NCBI RefSeq assembly: GCF_900100605.1
Contig: NZ_FNCN01000019.1
Location: 53,769 to 117,768 of the forward strand
Direction: 5' to 3'
Origin: Sinosporangium album
Lineage (GTDB): Bacteria > Actinomycetota > Actinomycetes > Streptosporangiales > Streptosporangiaceae
Length of the DNA stretch: 64,000 nucleotides
This document shows, piece after piece, positions 40,321-49,210 of the stretch (position 1 is the first letter of the stretch; every line of letters begins with the position of its first letter). The notes beneath the pieces were generated by a model. That model saw only the letters and a program-made list of their open reading frames with translations, was not told the origin of the DNA and made no database searches. Both the position numbers and the translations under genes were made by a program.

Positions 40321-40674
40321 TCAACGGACCATCGACCTATTCCCGCACCGGGGCGCCGGTGCGCCTCGGCCTCGCTCACGGGCGGGCCTCCACCCGCCCG
40401 CCTCACATATCCCGCGGTCGCCCTCCGCCGCACCGGTCGGGTCGACGATGATCTCCACGGTTCCGAGCCCGCCGACCATCGCCCGTAGTGCGGGAACGCT
40501 GAGCCGCACACTCTCCTGGCGCTCCCCGAACACCCCGACCAGCCGCTCCCGCGACGTGAACCCCACGACGGTCCGCTGTCCGGCAGCAGTGCGGAAGTAT
40601 CGCAGGGCGACCGTCCCTCCCCCACCCCGCACCGGCACGAGCAACGCCCCTTCACCCTCACCGTCGTGGATCAC
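40321..40674 (-). CDS. SAV_915/SseB-like small protein
   Basis: A 117-residue protein with LLVPVRGGGGTVALRYFRTAAGQRTVVGFTSRERLVGVFGE (read as consecutive motifs), the pattern of actinomycete SAV_915 proteins, which are related to the SseB N-terminal domain. Function unknown. Start GTG 40674 is supported by GGAGG 5 bp upstream. A perfect 22-bp palindrome lies about 180 bp upstream. Confidence 0.72.
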   Translation of the reverse strand: MIHDGEGEGALLVPVRGGGGTVALRYFRTAAGQRTVVGFTSRERLVGVFGERQESVRLSVPALRAMVGGLGTVEIIVDPTGAAEGDRGICEAGGWRPARERGRGAPAPRCGNRSMVR

Positions 40675-40850
40675 CGAGACCTCCGCGTCTTGCGCCGGCC
40701 CATTCGCCGGACGACTGAAACGCTAAGCCTCACGGCACAACTCGGCCGCCTCCACGACGGAATCCTGACACCCCTCCCGCGCCCTTTGACACATCCTTGA
40801 CGCCAACCTCGCAGGTACGGCGAAAACCATATTCACATTGACAAGGATAA

Positions 40851-40872
40851 GGTTCTGAACATGTTCAGAACC
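40851..40872. promoter_or_regulatory. Perfect 22-bp palindrome upstream of the SAV_915-like gene
   Basis: The half-site GGTTCTGAACA is followed directly by its exact reverse complement. It lies in an A+T-rich pocket (about 40825-40915) between the end of the XRE regulator gene and the start of the SAV_915-like gene. A second inverted repeat, GTCCGCG...CGCGGAC with a 23-bp centre, follows at about 40875-40911. Spacing and symmetry fit a dimeric repressor site. A terminator for the XRE gene is less likely because the loopless palindrome has no T tract. Confidence 0.65.
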
Positions 40873-40965
40873 ACGTCCGCGAAATAGAATCACATTTCAT
40901 TTCTCCGCGGACATTACAGACGTGCTGATCGTGGTCTTCGCGGGGCTTCCCTCGTGTGCTGTGGT

Positions 40966-42999
40966 CTATGAAGTGATGCAGTCGAAGGCCGTGGCGAAGG
41001 CATCGGCTAAGGCTTGGTCGGTGGACCACGCGGCTCGGCGGAGCGGTAGCAGGGTCTCCCGCACACGTGAAGACAGCACGGTTCCGCCGAGCGGAGGCAG
41101 GACTCGCATGCCCTCCTGGAAGGCGGCGCGTTCGTCACCCATGGTGAGCAGCACCGAGGCGAGCATGGCACGGGCCCACAGGCGGTCACGTGCACCGGCG
41201 GACAGGTCGTCGGCGGCAGCCCTGAGCCGGTCGGCCGCTGTGGCGAGGCGCCCCAGCGCCAGAGCGCCCACGCCTTGCGCGGTGGAGAAGTCACCGGTGT
41301 TCAGGGAGTCCGCCCAGTGCGGATCGTCCTCGTGGGGTCCCCGCTCGAACTCGCGGATCGCCCGGGCCATCGCCTCCCGATGTTCTTCGGCGTGGCCGAG
41401 CGCGGCGCGAGCCAGTGCCTCGTGGAGTGCCAGCATGGCGTAGACACGGGGCGTGGCCCAGTGGCGGGCAGACTCGTAGGCCATGTCGAGGACGCGGAGC
41501 GCTTCGCGCCCGCCTGAGGGTTGATCGCCGCCAGGTCGGCTCGACCGGGCGGCGGAGGCCAGGGCCGCCTGCACGAGCAGCCGGGTGTCGCCGGCCTGCG
41601 TCGCGTAGAGGCACGCCTCGCCGTAGAGCGTGCCCGCGAGCTCGCCCATGGCGGCGTCGAAGGCCAGCCGTCCCGCACAGATGCTGAGCTCCCCGGAGAC
41701 GGAGAGCAGCCGCCTGCCCACCGTTTCGGAGAAGTCGGCCTCGTCCAGCATGCGCCTGGCACGCGCCAGCAGGCTGAGCGCCGACCCGACCAGGAGGGCG
41801 CCGCCGATCACCTGGTCTTGCGCGTAGAGCCGCTCCACACACGTCTGCAAATAGGCCACATGCGCGGCATTGACGCGTGCGGGCACCACCACCCCCACCC
41901 CATACGGCAAGGCGTTCACGTGGACTTGCCGGACATTGGCCAGCATGCCCGCCGACCAGGTCAGCCCCATGGGACCGTGCGGTCCGGCGGTGCGGGAGCG
42001 GCCGGGGCCGACGTCTCCCATGCCCCCAGATGAATCATCAGGGGGTTTGGCGTCGGCGGCGGCGCGGATGGGGCGCGGTGGAAACGGCGGTTGGCGCGGG
42101 CGGGGATGGCCGGGTCTCGACGGGCAGGCCGTGCCGCCTGGCCGGGAAGCTCCCGGGGGCTTGGCGATGGGCGGCGAGCCGAAGGGCCGGAGCGGGGCGG
42201 GCGGGAACGGGCCGCGCCGCGCACGCCCGGCGTCGTCCGCCTGAGGCGGCGGAGGCGTGCAGGTGGCGGCGTCACGTGGATCGTCGCGGTCGGCCGGTGG
42301 AGCGGCGGCACTGTGGGGAACCTGTGGAGCGGCGGCACTGTGGGGACCCTGTGGAGCGGCGGCACTGTGGGGAACCTGTGGAGCGGCGGCACTGTGGGGA
42401 GCGGCGGCACTGTGGGGAGCGGGCCGGGCGGCGTGGATGGACGCCCCCTCCACAAGGTCGAGGTGGTGTGCCGGGTGTCCCCCGCCGGTCACCGGAACCT
42501 CCGTCGTGCATGCGGACGTGTCCGCATGCACGATGGGATGCGCCTGGTCTCCGGAACCACGGGGAAGCGCTCCGGACACGTGGACGGACGCGCCCGACGC
42601 GTCGCCGGCCGCGGCCTGTGGCACCGGGGCGCCGGTCAGCAGCGGCGTGAGCGCGTGGCGCGGCATGTCGATCGCGTCGGCGAAGCGGAGCAGCTCCCGC
42701 AGGTCGAACAGCGTGTCGCGTTCGCCGCTCTCGACCCTGGCCACCGAGCTCTGCGACCAGCCGATCAGGCTCGCGAACTCAAGCTGGCTCATGTTGAGCG
42801 CACCGCGCACCAGGGCGAGGAAGCCGCTCAGGTTGTGCGCGGCCAGAGCCTCTCGGACGGGAGCGCAGTCCCACAACCAGGAGGGAGCCGCGCCCGAGAT
42901 CTCCTTGACCGACCTTTCGCACGATGCACAGACCGGCCCGCTCCCGTATCGGCTCAGCCGTGTCCTCCCGCAGCCGGGGCACAGGCGTGTCTCGTTCAT
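40966..42999 (-). CDS. XRE-family regulator with zinc ribbon, repeat-built Pro/Ala linker and TPR-like C-terminus
   Basis: A 677-residue protein. Residues 6-29 form a zinc ribbon (CPGCGRTRL...CASC); about 55-110 is an XRE helix-turn-helix (LNMSQLEFASLIGWSQSSVARVESGERD). A Pro/Ala/His-rich linker of about 230 residues contains near-identical PHSAAAPQ units. The C-terminal 300 residues are helical with a TPR-like pattern, as in large actinomycete developmental or antibiotic regulators. ATG 42999 has GGGGGA upstream. A 14-bp-arm inverted repeat about 90 bp upstream may be its operator. Ligand and targets unknown. Confidence 0.8.
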   Translation of the reverse strand: MNETRLCPGCGRTRLSRYGSGPVCASCERSVKEISGAAPSWLWDCAPVREALAAHNLSGFLALVRGALNMSQLEFASLIGWSQSSVARVESGERDTLFDLRELLRFADAIDMPRHALTPLLTGAPVPQAAAGDASGASVHVSGALPRGSGDQAHPIVHADTSACTTEVPVTGGGHPAHHLDLVEGASIHAARPAPHSAAAPHSAAAPQVPHSAAAPQGPHSAAAPQVPHSAAAPPADRDDPRDAATCTPPPPQADDAGRARRGPFPPAPLRPFGSPPIAKPPGASRPGGTACPSRPGHPRPRQPPFPPRPIRAAADAKPPDDSSGGMGDVGPGRSRTAGPHGPMGLTWSAGMLANVRQVHVNALPYGVGVVVPARVNAAHVAYLQTCVERLYAQDQVIGGALLVGSALSLLARARRMLDEADFSETVGRRLLSVSGELSICAGRLAFDAAMGELAGTLYGEACLYATQAGDTRLLVQAALASAARSSRPGGDQPSGGREALRVLDMAYESARHWATPRVYAMLALHEALARAALGHAEEHREAMARAIREFERGPHEDDPHWADSLNTGDFSTAQGVGALALGRLATAADRLRAAADDLSAGARDRLWARAMLASVLLTMGDERAAFQEGMRVLPPLGGTVLSSRVRETLLPLRRAAWSTDQALADAFATAFDCITS
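42302..42417. repeat. Tandem repeat encoding PHSAAAPQ units
   Basis: Five copies of GCGGCGGCACTGTGGGG start at 42302, 42329, 42356, 42383 and 42401. The first three intervals are 27 bp and the last 18 bp, all multiples of three, so the frame is kept. It encodes part of the linker of the XRE regulator. Near-perfect copies suggest recent expansion and likely length variation between strains. Confidence 0.85.
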
Positions 43000-43089
43000 G
43001 GGGTCCCCCTTTGTTCTCCACCCGACAGGGCTGTCCTTCACCCGACGAGGCGGAGAACAAGGTAGGGCTCGGGACCGACAAGATTCGAT

Positions 43090-43134
43090 GCCGATGTGTC
43101 ATCGGTCGCCTGCGTTGAGTGATGACACATCGGC
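43090..43134 (-). promoter_or_regulatory. 14-bp-arm inverted repeat between divergent XRE regulator and small protein genes
   Basis: GCCGATGTGTCATC (43090-43103) and GATGACACATCGGC (43121-43134) are exact reverse complements 17 bp apart. Each arm contains its own small dyad, GATG-N3-CATC, with centres 28 bp apart. It lies 91 bp upstream of the XRE start and 164 bp upstream of the divergent gene, where it could control both. Confidence 0.6.
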
Positions 43135-43297
43135 GTTTCGCAGGCGAGCACGATCGAGGAGGCTCTGGAGCCGATATCCGTCGAGCACCGCTCATCGGAA
43201 TCGCGGATCCGCACACCCACCTGTCCGGTCGCTCACGCCGTCCAGGTGGGTGTGCCCTCCGTGCCGAAGTGGCGGGCTCGTTCCCAGGGAGGTGCAC

Positions 43298-43750
43298 ATG
43301 TCCACTCCGGATCTCGCGGCGGAGGCGCTGAGAAACGCGCTCGCCGAGGTCGGCGTGTTCACGCTCGCAAGCGACGTCCACGCCCAACGCGGGGGCTTCA
43401 TCACCATCGGGGTGGCTCCGGGAATGCTCGTATGGTGCGGCACCGAGTCATACCGCTGGATCAGCGCCACCAACACCTGGCGGGTCCACCCGATCGACGA
43501 CCCCGACGGAGCGGCCCGCCTCCTCGCCGACCACATCGAGGCGGACCCGGTCTTCGATCTCCGGGCCCGGTTCCCCGACTGGACGATCCTCCGTGTCTCC
43601 GGCACCGATCGCCTCTGCGCCGCCCCCGCGGCGGCCGGCCTCGCCACCGCACCGGCCGTCAGCGCGGCCTCCATCGACGAGCTCGCGGCCCGGCTCCTGA
43701 AAGTCGAGGCCGAGCACCGCCACGACCCGCCCCACCCCCCGCTGCCGTAA
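43298..43750 (+). CDS. Small protein of unknown function
   Basis: A 150-residue protein not recognised. It has a mixed alpha/beta core (about 10-115) with GGFITIGVAPGMLVWCGTE and FPDWTILRVSGTDRL, then a helical tail with IDELAARLLKVEAEHRHD. No signal or membrane segment. ATG 43298 follows GGGAGGTG, an excellent ribosome-binding site. Divergent from the XRE regulator, with a shared inverted repeat between them, so it is a candidate target of that regulator. Confidence 0.7.
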   Translation: MSTPDLAAEALRNALAEVGVFTLASDVHAQRGGFITIGVAPGMLVWCGTESYRWISATNTWRVHPIDDPDGAARLLADHIEADPVFDLRARFPDWTILRVSGTDRLCAAPAAAGLATAPAVSAASIDELAARLLKVEAEHRHDPPHPPLP

Positions 43751-43959
43751 CCACATCCGCGACGAAGCCGACGAAGCATCAGGACACCGCACCCCGCCCC
43801 CGGACCGTCCGCGCGGGACTCGCCCTCGCCTCCCACCCGACCGCGAGGCACACCTCGCACGCGACCCCGGGGCTCGCGTACACCAGACCGCGGGGCTCTC
43901 CCGGCACCCGCACGTGTCCAGCGGACCCGGCCGACGGGAGGGCGGTCCCGTCAAAAAGG

Positions 43960-43995
43960 CCGCCCCATGGCCGTGGACTCACGGCCATGGGGCGG
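43960..43995 (-). terminator. Rho-independent terminator of the lactate-permease gene
   Basis: Sixteen-base perfect arms 43960-43975 (CCGCCCCATGGCCGTG) and 43980-43995 with a 4-nt loop, followed on the minus strand by TTTTTGA. A classic intrinsic terminator 20 bp past the permease stop. Confidence 0.9.
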
Positions 43996-44015
43996 AAACG
44001 GGCACGCCTCTCGCA

Positions 44016-45830
44016 CTACGGAGAGGCCAGATACACCAAGAGCGTGGTCAGCGCGGCGGTCACCACCAGCAGCACCCAGGACACCGCGATCGCCTTCCGG
44101 AAGACACGCCCGGTCAGCGTGCGGTCGTTGAGCGACACGGCGCCGATCGTCGTGGTGACGGGGGCGAGCGAGTTGCCGATGTTGCCACCGGCGAGCTGGG
44201 AGGCCAGCAACGCGGCCGGGCTGGCGCCGATCTGGCCGGCGACGTCCCGCTGGAGCGAGGCGAACAGCGCGTTGGACGAGGTGGTCGACCCGGTGAGGAA
44301 CGCGCCAAGGCACCCGATGAGGGGAGCGGCCAGCGGATAGAGGGGGCCGATGGCCTCGGCCACGCCGACCGCCACCATTCTCACCATTCCGGTGTCGGTC
44401 ATGAGGTTGGCGACCGCGGTCAACGCCAGCACCGACCCCGCGGACTTCCATGACTGCTTGCGCCAGGCCCGGACGGTGGGCCTGAGAGCCCCGCGCGGCC
44501 AGATCCCCCGGATACGCCAGACGAGAAGCCCGAGGAGCGCAGCGATGACTATGTAGGTCGCGGGGTGCCCCAGCAGGGCGATCGGCGTGTAGGTGTCGAC
44601 CGGCGCGTTGACCAGCCCGTACTCCGTCTGGGTGGCGGGGAACGACGGGCCGAGCAGCAGGTTGTTCTTGACCCACTCACGCGAGGGCCCCGGCACATAC
44701 ACGGCGAGCGCCAGCAGGAAGAGCAACGCATACGGCAGGAAGACCATGACGGCTCGCGCCGACGTGGCCTCCACGTCGGTTCCGGCGCTCCCGCCGCCTC
44801 CCTCCGGTGCCGCCTCGCCCTTTCCACCGCCGCCGGCACCGCCACCACCACCGGCGCCACCACCACTGGCGGCGGCGCCACCGGCACTGCCACCGGTGGC
44901 GACCGCGACCCGGCCCTTGGCCTCTCCCGACGCGAGGTGCTCGGCGGCACCCGCCGGCTGCCCGGCGCCCGCCGCAGGGACAGGTTCCGCCGACACCGCG
45001 GCGGCCTGCCTGCGCCGTTCGGCCCTGGTGAGCAGGCGGAGCAGGGCGACACCCACGAGTCCGGCCGCGCCGGCCGCCAGGGAACCGATGGCCGGTTCCG
45101 CGCGGACGGCGAAGAACTGGGCGCCGACCATCAGGGGGCCGCAGAGGGCCAGCACTCGCCAGGCACGCGCCAAACCGCGCAGGCCGCCGTACATCAGGGC
45201 GACCAGCACTCCGGCGATCAGCGCGTTGACGCCGAGCAGCAGCGAACTGTCGGCCGCGTATTCCGCGGTCTGCGCACCGTCGAGCGACGCCGTGAAGGCC
45301 CCCATGTAGAAGGAGGAGCCCATCGATCCGAACCCGACCGACCAGTGGTAGCCGACCAGCGGCAGAGCGACGGCCAGGACAGGGCGCACACCCATCGTGA
45401 CGAGCAGTGGAGCGGCCACCGCGATGGGCACGCCGAATCCCGCGACACCTTGCACGAGCGACGCGAAGATCCAGGCGACGACGAGGACGTTCTCAACGTC
45501 CCGCGGCAGGATGCGGCGGAGCACACCGCCTGATCGTTCCAACCCCATGCGGGTCGTGCAGTGGTGCAGGAACAGCGCCGCCACGACCACGCACAGGATC
45601 CAGACGCCGACCCACAGTCCCTTACCGACGCCGACGAGCAGGGCCTGCGGCCCCGCCCCGAAGAACACCGCGGCGAGGACGACGGCGGTGCCGAGGGTGA
45701 CCAGGCCGTTCACGGCGGTGGACCACCGGCCCCAGATCACCAGCGCCAGCAGTACGACGATAGGGGCCACGGCGATGAGCCAGTGCCCCAGGTGCACGGC
45801 GGGCAGACCATCGGCCAACCCAGTGTTCAC
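44016..45830 (-). CDS. L-lactate permease family transporter with a glycine-rich loop
   Basis: A 604-residue LctP/GlcA-family carrier with about 13 hydrophobic segments; GVAGFGVPIAVAAPLL and the C-terminal GAFLTGSTTSSNALFASLQ and SLAPVTTTIGA are family hallmarks. It imports L-lactate, glycolate or related 2-hydroxy acids with protons. An approximately 80-residue cytoplasmic loop (about 285-365) rich in Gly, Ala and Ser is inserted mid-protein. GTG 45830 has GGAG 8 bp upstream. It is the last gene of the minus-strand island, 122 bp after the previous gene, and may supply or clear a short acid from that pathway. Confidence 0.9.
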   Translation of the reverse strand: MNTGLADGLPAVHLGHWLIAVAPIVVLLALVIWGRWSTAVNGLVTLGTAVVLAAVFFGAGPQALLVGVGKGLWVGVWILCVVVAALFLHHCTTRMGLERSGGVLRRILPRDVENVLVVAWIFASLVQGVAGFGVPIAVAAPLLVTMGVRPVLAVALPLVGYHWSVGFGSMGSSFYMGAFTASLDGAQTAEYAADSSLLLGVNALIAGVLVALMYGGLRGLARAWRVLALCGPLMVGAQFFAVRAEPAIGSLAAGAAGLVGVALLRLLTRAERRRQAAAVSAEPVPAAGAGQPAGAAEHLASGEAKGRVAVATGGSAGGAAASGGGAGGGGGAGGGGKGEAAPEGGGGSAGTDVEATSARAVMVFLPYALLFLLALAVYVPGPSREWVKNNLLLGPSFPATQTEYGLVNAPVDTYTPIALLGHPATYIVIAALLGLLVWRIRGIWPRGALRPTVRAWRKQSWKSAGSVLALTAVANLMTDTGMVRMVAVGVAEAIGPLYPLAAPLIGCLGAFLTGSTTSSNALFASLQRDVAGQIGASPAALLASQLAGGNIGNSLAPVTTTIGAVSLNDRTLTGRVFRKAIAVSWVLLVVTAALTTLLVYLASP

Positions 45831-45952
45831 AGATGCTCTCCAACTTTCCGAAACCACCCGCACATTGCGGTGGCGAAGGGCGTCACGTCACCCCCGCCCA
45901 CCCGCGGCCGTGGTAACGGCGCAGCGGAGGACGGGGGTGGCGTGGAATCAGG

Positions 45953-47767
45953 TCACCGCCCGGTGGCGTAGGCGAGGCCGTCGCGGGGGTCGGCGGCGGC
46001 GTGGACGAAGCCGGTCTCGGGGTCGCGCCCGACGGCGCACATCCGGCTGAGCGTCCAGGCGGCGGCCTCCACGATCTCGTGGCCGCGGGCGCGCAGCTCG
46101 TCGAGCACCTCGGCGCCCAGGCTGACCTCGGCGTGCACTTGGCCGGGGGCCGCGGCGCGCGGGTAGAACGACGAGGGGAAGTGCGCCGTGTGGAACGTCG
46201 GGGCGTCGATGGCCGCCTGCAGCCCCATCCCGGCGACGAGACGGTTGAGCAGGAACATGAGCTGCCACTGGTCCTGCTGGTCTCCGCCGGGCGACCCGAA
46301 GGCCAGCACGGGCTCGCCGTCGCGCACCACGAGGCTGGGCGAGAGCGTGGTCCGGGGACGCTTGCCGGGGGTGAGGGTGGTGGGAAGGCCCTCTTCCAGC
46401 CAGGTCATCTGGAGCCGGGTGCCGAGGGGCAGCCCCAGCGAGGGGATGATCGGCGAGGCGTGGAGCCATCCGCCGCTCGGCATGGCGGCGACGATGTTGC
46501 CCCACCGGTCGACGGCGTCGACGTGGACGGTGTCGCCGTCGATGGGTCCTGTCCTCTGGCGGGCGGCCTGGGAGGGTTCGCCGACGCTGGCTCCGAGCCC
46601 GCTTGTTCCGGCCCGCGCCTCGGAGCCGCCTCCGGCGATCGCCCGCTTCCACGCCTCTTCGATGAAGGCGGGGAGTTTGGGCTGCCGGCCGTCGAGCGCG
46701 CCGGGGCGCAGCTCGTAGGAGGCGGTGTCGCCGATGAGGGCCCTCCTCGCCGCCGAGTAGTCGGCGGCGAGGAGGCCGGTGATGTCGGCGCCGTCGCCGT
46801 ACCACGCTTCGCGGTCGGCGAAGGCGAGTTTGGCGGCTTCGATGACGGTGTGCACGTAGTCGGCGGTGCCGGGCTTGAGGTCGAGCGGTTCCAGGAGTGC
46901 GAGCTGCTGGAGCAGCGCCGGTCCCTGGCTCCACGGCCCGGCCTTGTAGACGGTGTGGCCGCGGAAGTCGACGTGCAGCGGATCCTCGTAGGCGGGGCGC
47001 CACGCGGCCATGTCGGCCCCGGTGAGGACGCCGGCGTGAGCCGAGCCGGAGGAGTCGTGCCAGGGCAGGCGGGCGAAGGCGTCGACGGCTTCGGCGACGA
47101 AGCCTTCGCTCCAGGCGGTGATGGCCGCGTCGATCTGGGCTTCACGGCCGGCGCCGCCGTGCTCGCCCTCGGTGATCAGCCTGAGGAAGGTCGCGGCGAG
47201 TGTGGGGTTGGTGAACCGCTCGCCGGCCTTGGGGGCCCGGCCGCCGGGCAGATAGAGCGCGGCGGAGGTGGGCCAGTGGTCGCGGAACAGCTCGGCGACG
47301 GCGGTGATGGTCTCCGCGGCGGCGGGGCTGAGGGGGAAGCCGCGTACGGCGTAGCCCATCGCTGGGGAGAGCACCTCCCGGAGCGTCATGGTGCCGTGGT
47401 CGCGCAGGAGGGTGAGCAGGGCGGGGGTCGCGCCCGGGATGGGCGCGGCCAGGGGGCCGGAGCCGGGCACGAGGTCGAGCCCGAGTGACCGGTAGTGGGC
47501 GGATGTGGCGCCCGCCGGGGCGGGGCCCTGACCGCACAGGACGCGCGGTGTCTTGTCGTCGGCGCGGGCGAAGATGATGGGCACATCACCCGCCGGCCCG
47601 TTCTGGTGGGGTTCGACCACTTGGAGGGTGAACGCGGTCGTGACCGCCGCGTCGAAGGCGTTGCCTCCGGCTTCAAGGGCCGCCATTCCCGTCGCGGTCG
47701 CCAGCCAGTGGCTGGACGAGACCGCGCCGAAAGTACCGGTCAGTTCGGGCCGGGTGGTGAAGGACAT
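45953..47767 (-). CDS. Gamma-glutamyltransferase family N-terminal nucleophile hydrolase
   Basis: A 604-residue Ntn-hydrolase precursor. The large-subunit part has GGNAFDAAVTTAFTLQVVEPHQNGPAGD; the self-cleavage Thr is in DGDTVHVDAVDRWGNIV (about 428), and FGSPGGDQQDQWQ binds the glutamyl group in true transferases. No signal peptide is seen, so it is probably cytoplasmic. Relatives include glutathione hydrolases, cephalosporin acylases and amide hydrolases. In this island it may cleave a gamma-glutamyl or acyl amide. It follows the MHS transporter by 17 bp. Confidence 0.9.
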   Translation of the reverse strand: MSFTTRPELTGTFGAVSSSHWLATATGMAALEAGGNAFDAAVTTAFTLQVVEPHQNGPAGDVPIIFARADDKTPRVLCGQGPAPAGATSAHYRSLGLDLVPGSGPLAAPIPGATPALLTLLRDHGTMTLREVLSPAMGYAVRGFPLSPAAAETITAVAELFRDHWPTSAALYLPGGRAPKAGERFTNPTLAATFLRLITEGEHGGAGREAQIDAAITAWSEGFVAEAVDAFARLPWHDSSGSAHAGVLTGADMAAWRPAYEDPLHVDFRGHTVYKAGPWSQGPALLQQLALLEPLDLKPGTADYVHTVIEAAKLAFADREAWYGDGADITGLLAADYSAARRALIGDTASYELRPGALDGRQPKLPAFIEEAWKRAIAGGGSEARAGTSGLGASVGEPSQAARQRTGPIDGDTVHVDAVDRWGNIVAAMPSGGWLHASPIIPSLGLPLGTRLQMTWLEEGLPTTLTPGKRPRTTLSPSLVVRDGEPVLAFGSPGGDQQDQWQLMFLLNRLVAGMGLQAAIDAPTFHTAHFPSSFYPRAAAPGQVHAEVSLGAEVLDELRARGHEIVEAAAWTLSRMCAVGRDPETGFVHAAADPRDGLAYATGR

Positions 47768-47784
47768 GACATCTCCACTACGGG

Positions 47785-49122
47785 TTAGGCCGCTTGCGGG
47801 GCTTTCGCGGCCTGGGGGTCTTCTGCGAGGCTGCGGCGGTGGGTCTCAGCGAGTCCGAGGAAGGACAGCAGGCTGATCACCGACACGCCGACCATATAAA
47901 CAGTGATCAAGGTGGAGGTTTCGTTCACCTCGTAGAGGGTGGCGGCGATCGTGGGCGCGATCGCGCCACCGAGCAGCGCTCCCACCTGGTAGCCGAGCGT
48001 CACGCCACTGTAACGCACGCTGGTGCCGAACAGCTCGGAGAACAGGGCCGCCTGCGGCCCGAACAGGGTGCCGGTGATGCCATTCATCACCGTGATAGCC
48101 AGGAGGATGAGCCAGGTGTTGCCCGTGTCCATGAGGGGGAAGAAGACCGCCGACCAGATCACGAGGGCGATGGAGGCCGCGATGGAGACGGTGCGGCGCC
48201 CGATGCGGTCGGACACGATCGCGGAGACCACCATGGCCGTCGCCATGACCGCCATGCTGGCCAGGATGGACATCAGGATCTGCTGACGCGGCAGCTTGAG
48301 CACCGAGGTGGCGTAGGTGAGCAGGTAGACGATGACGATATAGCCGACGCCGCTGTTGGCGATGTACGTGCCGGCCGCCAGCGTCACTTCCTTCGGGTAG
48401 CGGCGAAGCACCGTGATCACCGGCAGCCGTCGGTCCCGCTCCTCCTGCTGCTTCTTCTGCGCCTGCTCGAAGAGCGGGCTCTCCTCGACGCTGAGGCGCA
48501 CCCACAGTCCGACGAACACCAGCAGGACGCTCGCCAGGAACGGCACGCGCCAGCCCCACGAGTTGAACACGTCGTTGGTGGTGACCTGGTCCAAGATGAG
48601 GAAGGCGGCGTTGGACAGCACCAGTCCGGCGGGGATGCCGAGGGAGATGAAGCTGCCGTAGAGGCCGCGCTTGTTGCTGGGGGCGTGCTCGACGGCCATG
48701 AGCGCCGCGCCGCCCCACTCCCCACCGAGGCCGACGCCTTGGAGGAACCTCAAGGTGACGAGCAGGATCGGCGCCCAGACTCCGATGTGCTCGTAGGTCG
48801 GGAGCAGGCCGATGGCGAACGTCGAGCCGCCCATCAGAAGCAGCGACCACACGAGCACGGACTTGCGGCCGAGGCGGTCTCCGAAGTGGCCGAAGATGAT
48901 GCCGCCGACCGGCCTGGCGATGAAGCCGACGGCGAACGTGGCGAAGGAGGCCAGAGTGGCCACGAACGGCGACATGGCGGTGAAGAACTGCGGGCCGAAC
49001 ACCAGCGCGGCGGCCAGGCCGTACAGGTAGAAGTCGTACCACTCAATGGTGGTCCCGGCCATGCAGGCGGCCGCGATGCGGCGAAGATTGGTTGGGCGTT
49101 TCGCGATTGCGGCGTCGGCCAT
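47785..49122 (-). CDS. MFS transporter of the metabolite:H+ symporter (MHS) family
   Basis: A 445-residue carrier with 12 hydrophobic segments and the MHS signatures GTTIEWYDFYLYGLAAALVF, GHFGDRLGRKS and GVGLGGEWGGAALMAVEHAP. Known substrates include shikimate, proline/betaine, alpha-ketoglutarate and aromatic acids. It is the probable uptake system for the island's substrate. ATG 49122 has GAGG 7 bp upstream; ATG 49134 is possible. It is 88 bp downstream of the amidohydrolase. Confidence 0.92.
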   Translation of the reverse strand: MADAAIAKRPTNLRRIAAACMAGTTIEWYDFYLYGLAAALVFGPQFFTAMSPFVATLASFATFAVGFIARPVGGIIFGHFGDRLGRKSVLVWSLLLMGGSTFAIGLLPTYEHIGVWAPILLVTLRFLQGVGLGGEWGGAALMAVEHAPSNKRGLYGSFISLGIPAGLVLSNAAFLILDQVTTNDVFNSWGWRVPFLASVLLVFVGLWVRLSVEESPLFEQAQKKQQEERDRRLPVITVLRRYPKEVTLAAGTYIANSGVGYIVIVYLLTYATSVLKLPRQQILMSILASMAVMATAMVVSAIVSDRIGRRTVSIAASIALVIWSAVFFPLMDTGNTWLILLAITVMNGITGTLFGPQAALFSELFGTSVRYSGVTLGYQVGALLGGAIAPTIAATLYEVNETSTLITVYMVGVSVISLLSFLGLAETHRRSLAEDPQAAKAPQAA

Positions 49123-49210
49123 CGGGGGCCTCATCTCTTCAGTACCGAGCTTGTAGGGAGGTGGAACGGAACCCCCGGCGGGGTCGGATTCGGGAACGGC
49201 GGCGGCGCGG

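Noticed and set aside
40851..40872. LexA/SOS box
   Set aside because: LexA sites need GAAC-N4-GTTC; the spacing here is 2 bp.
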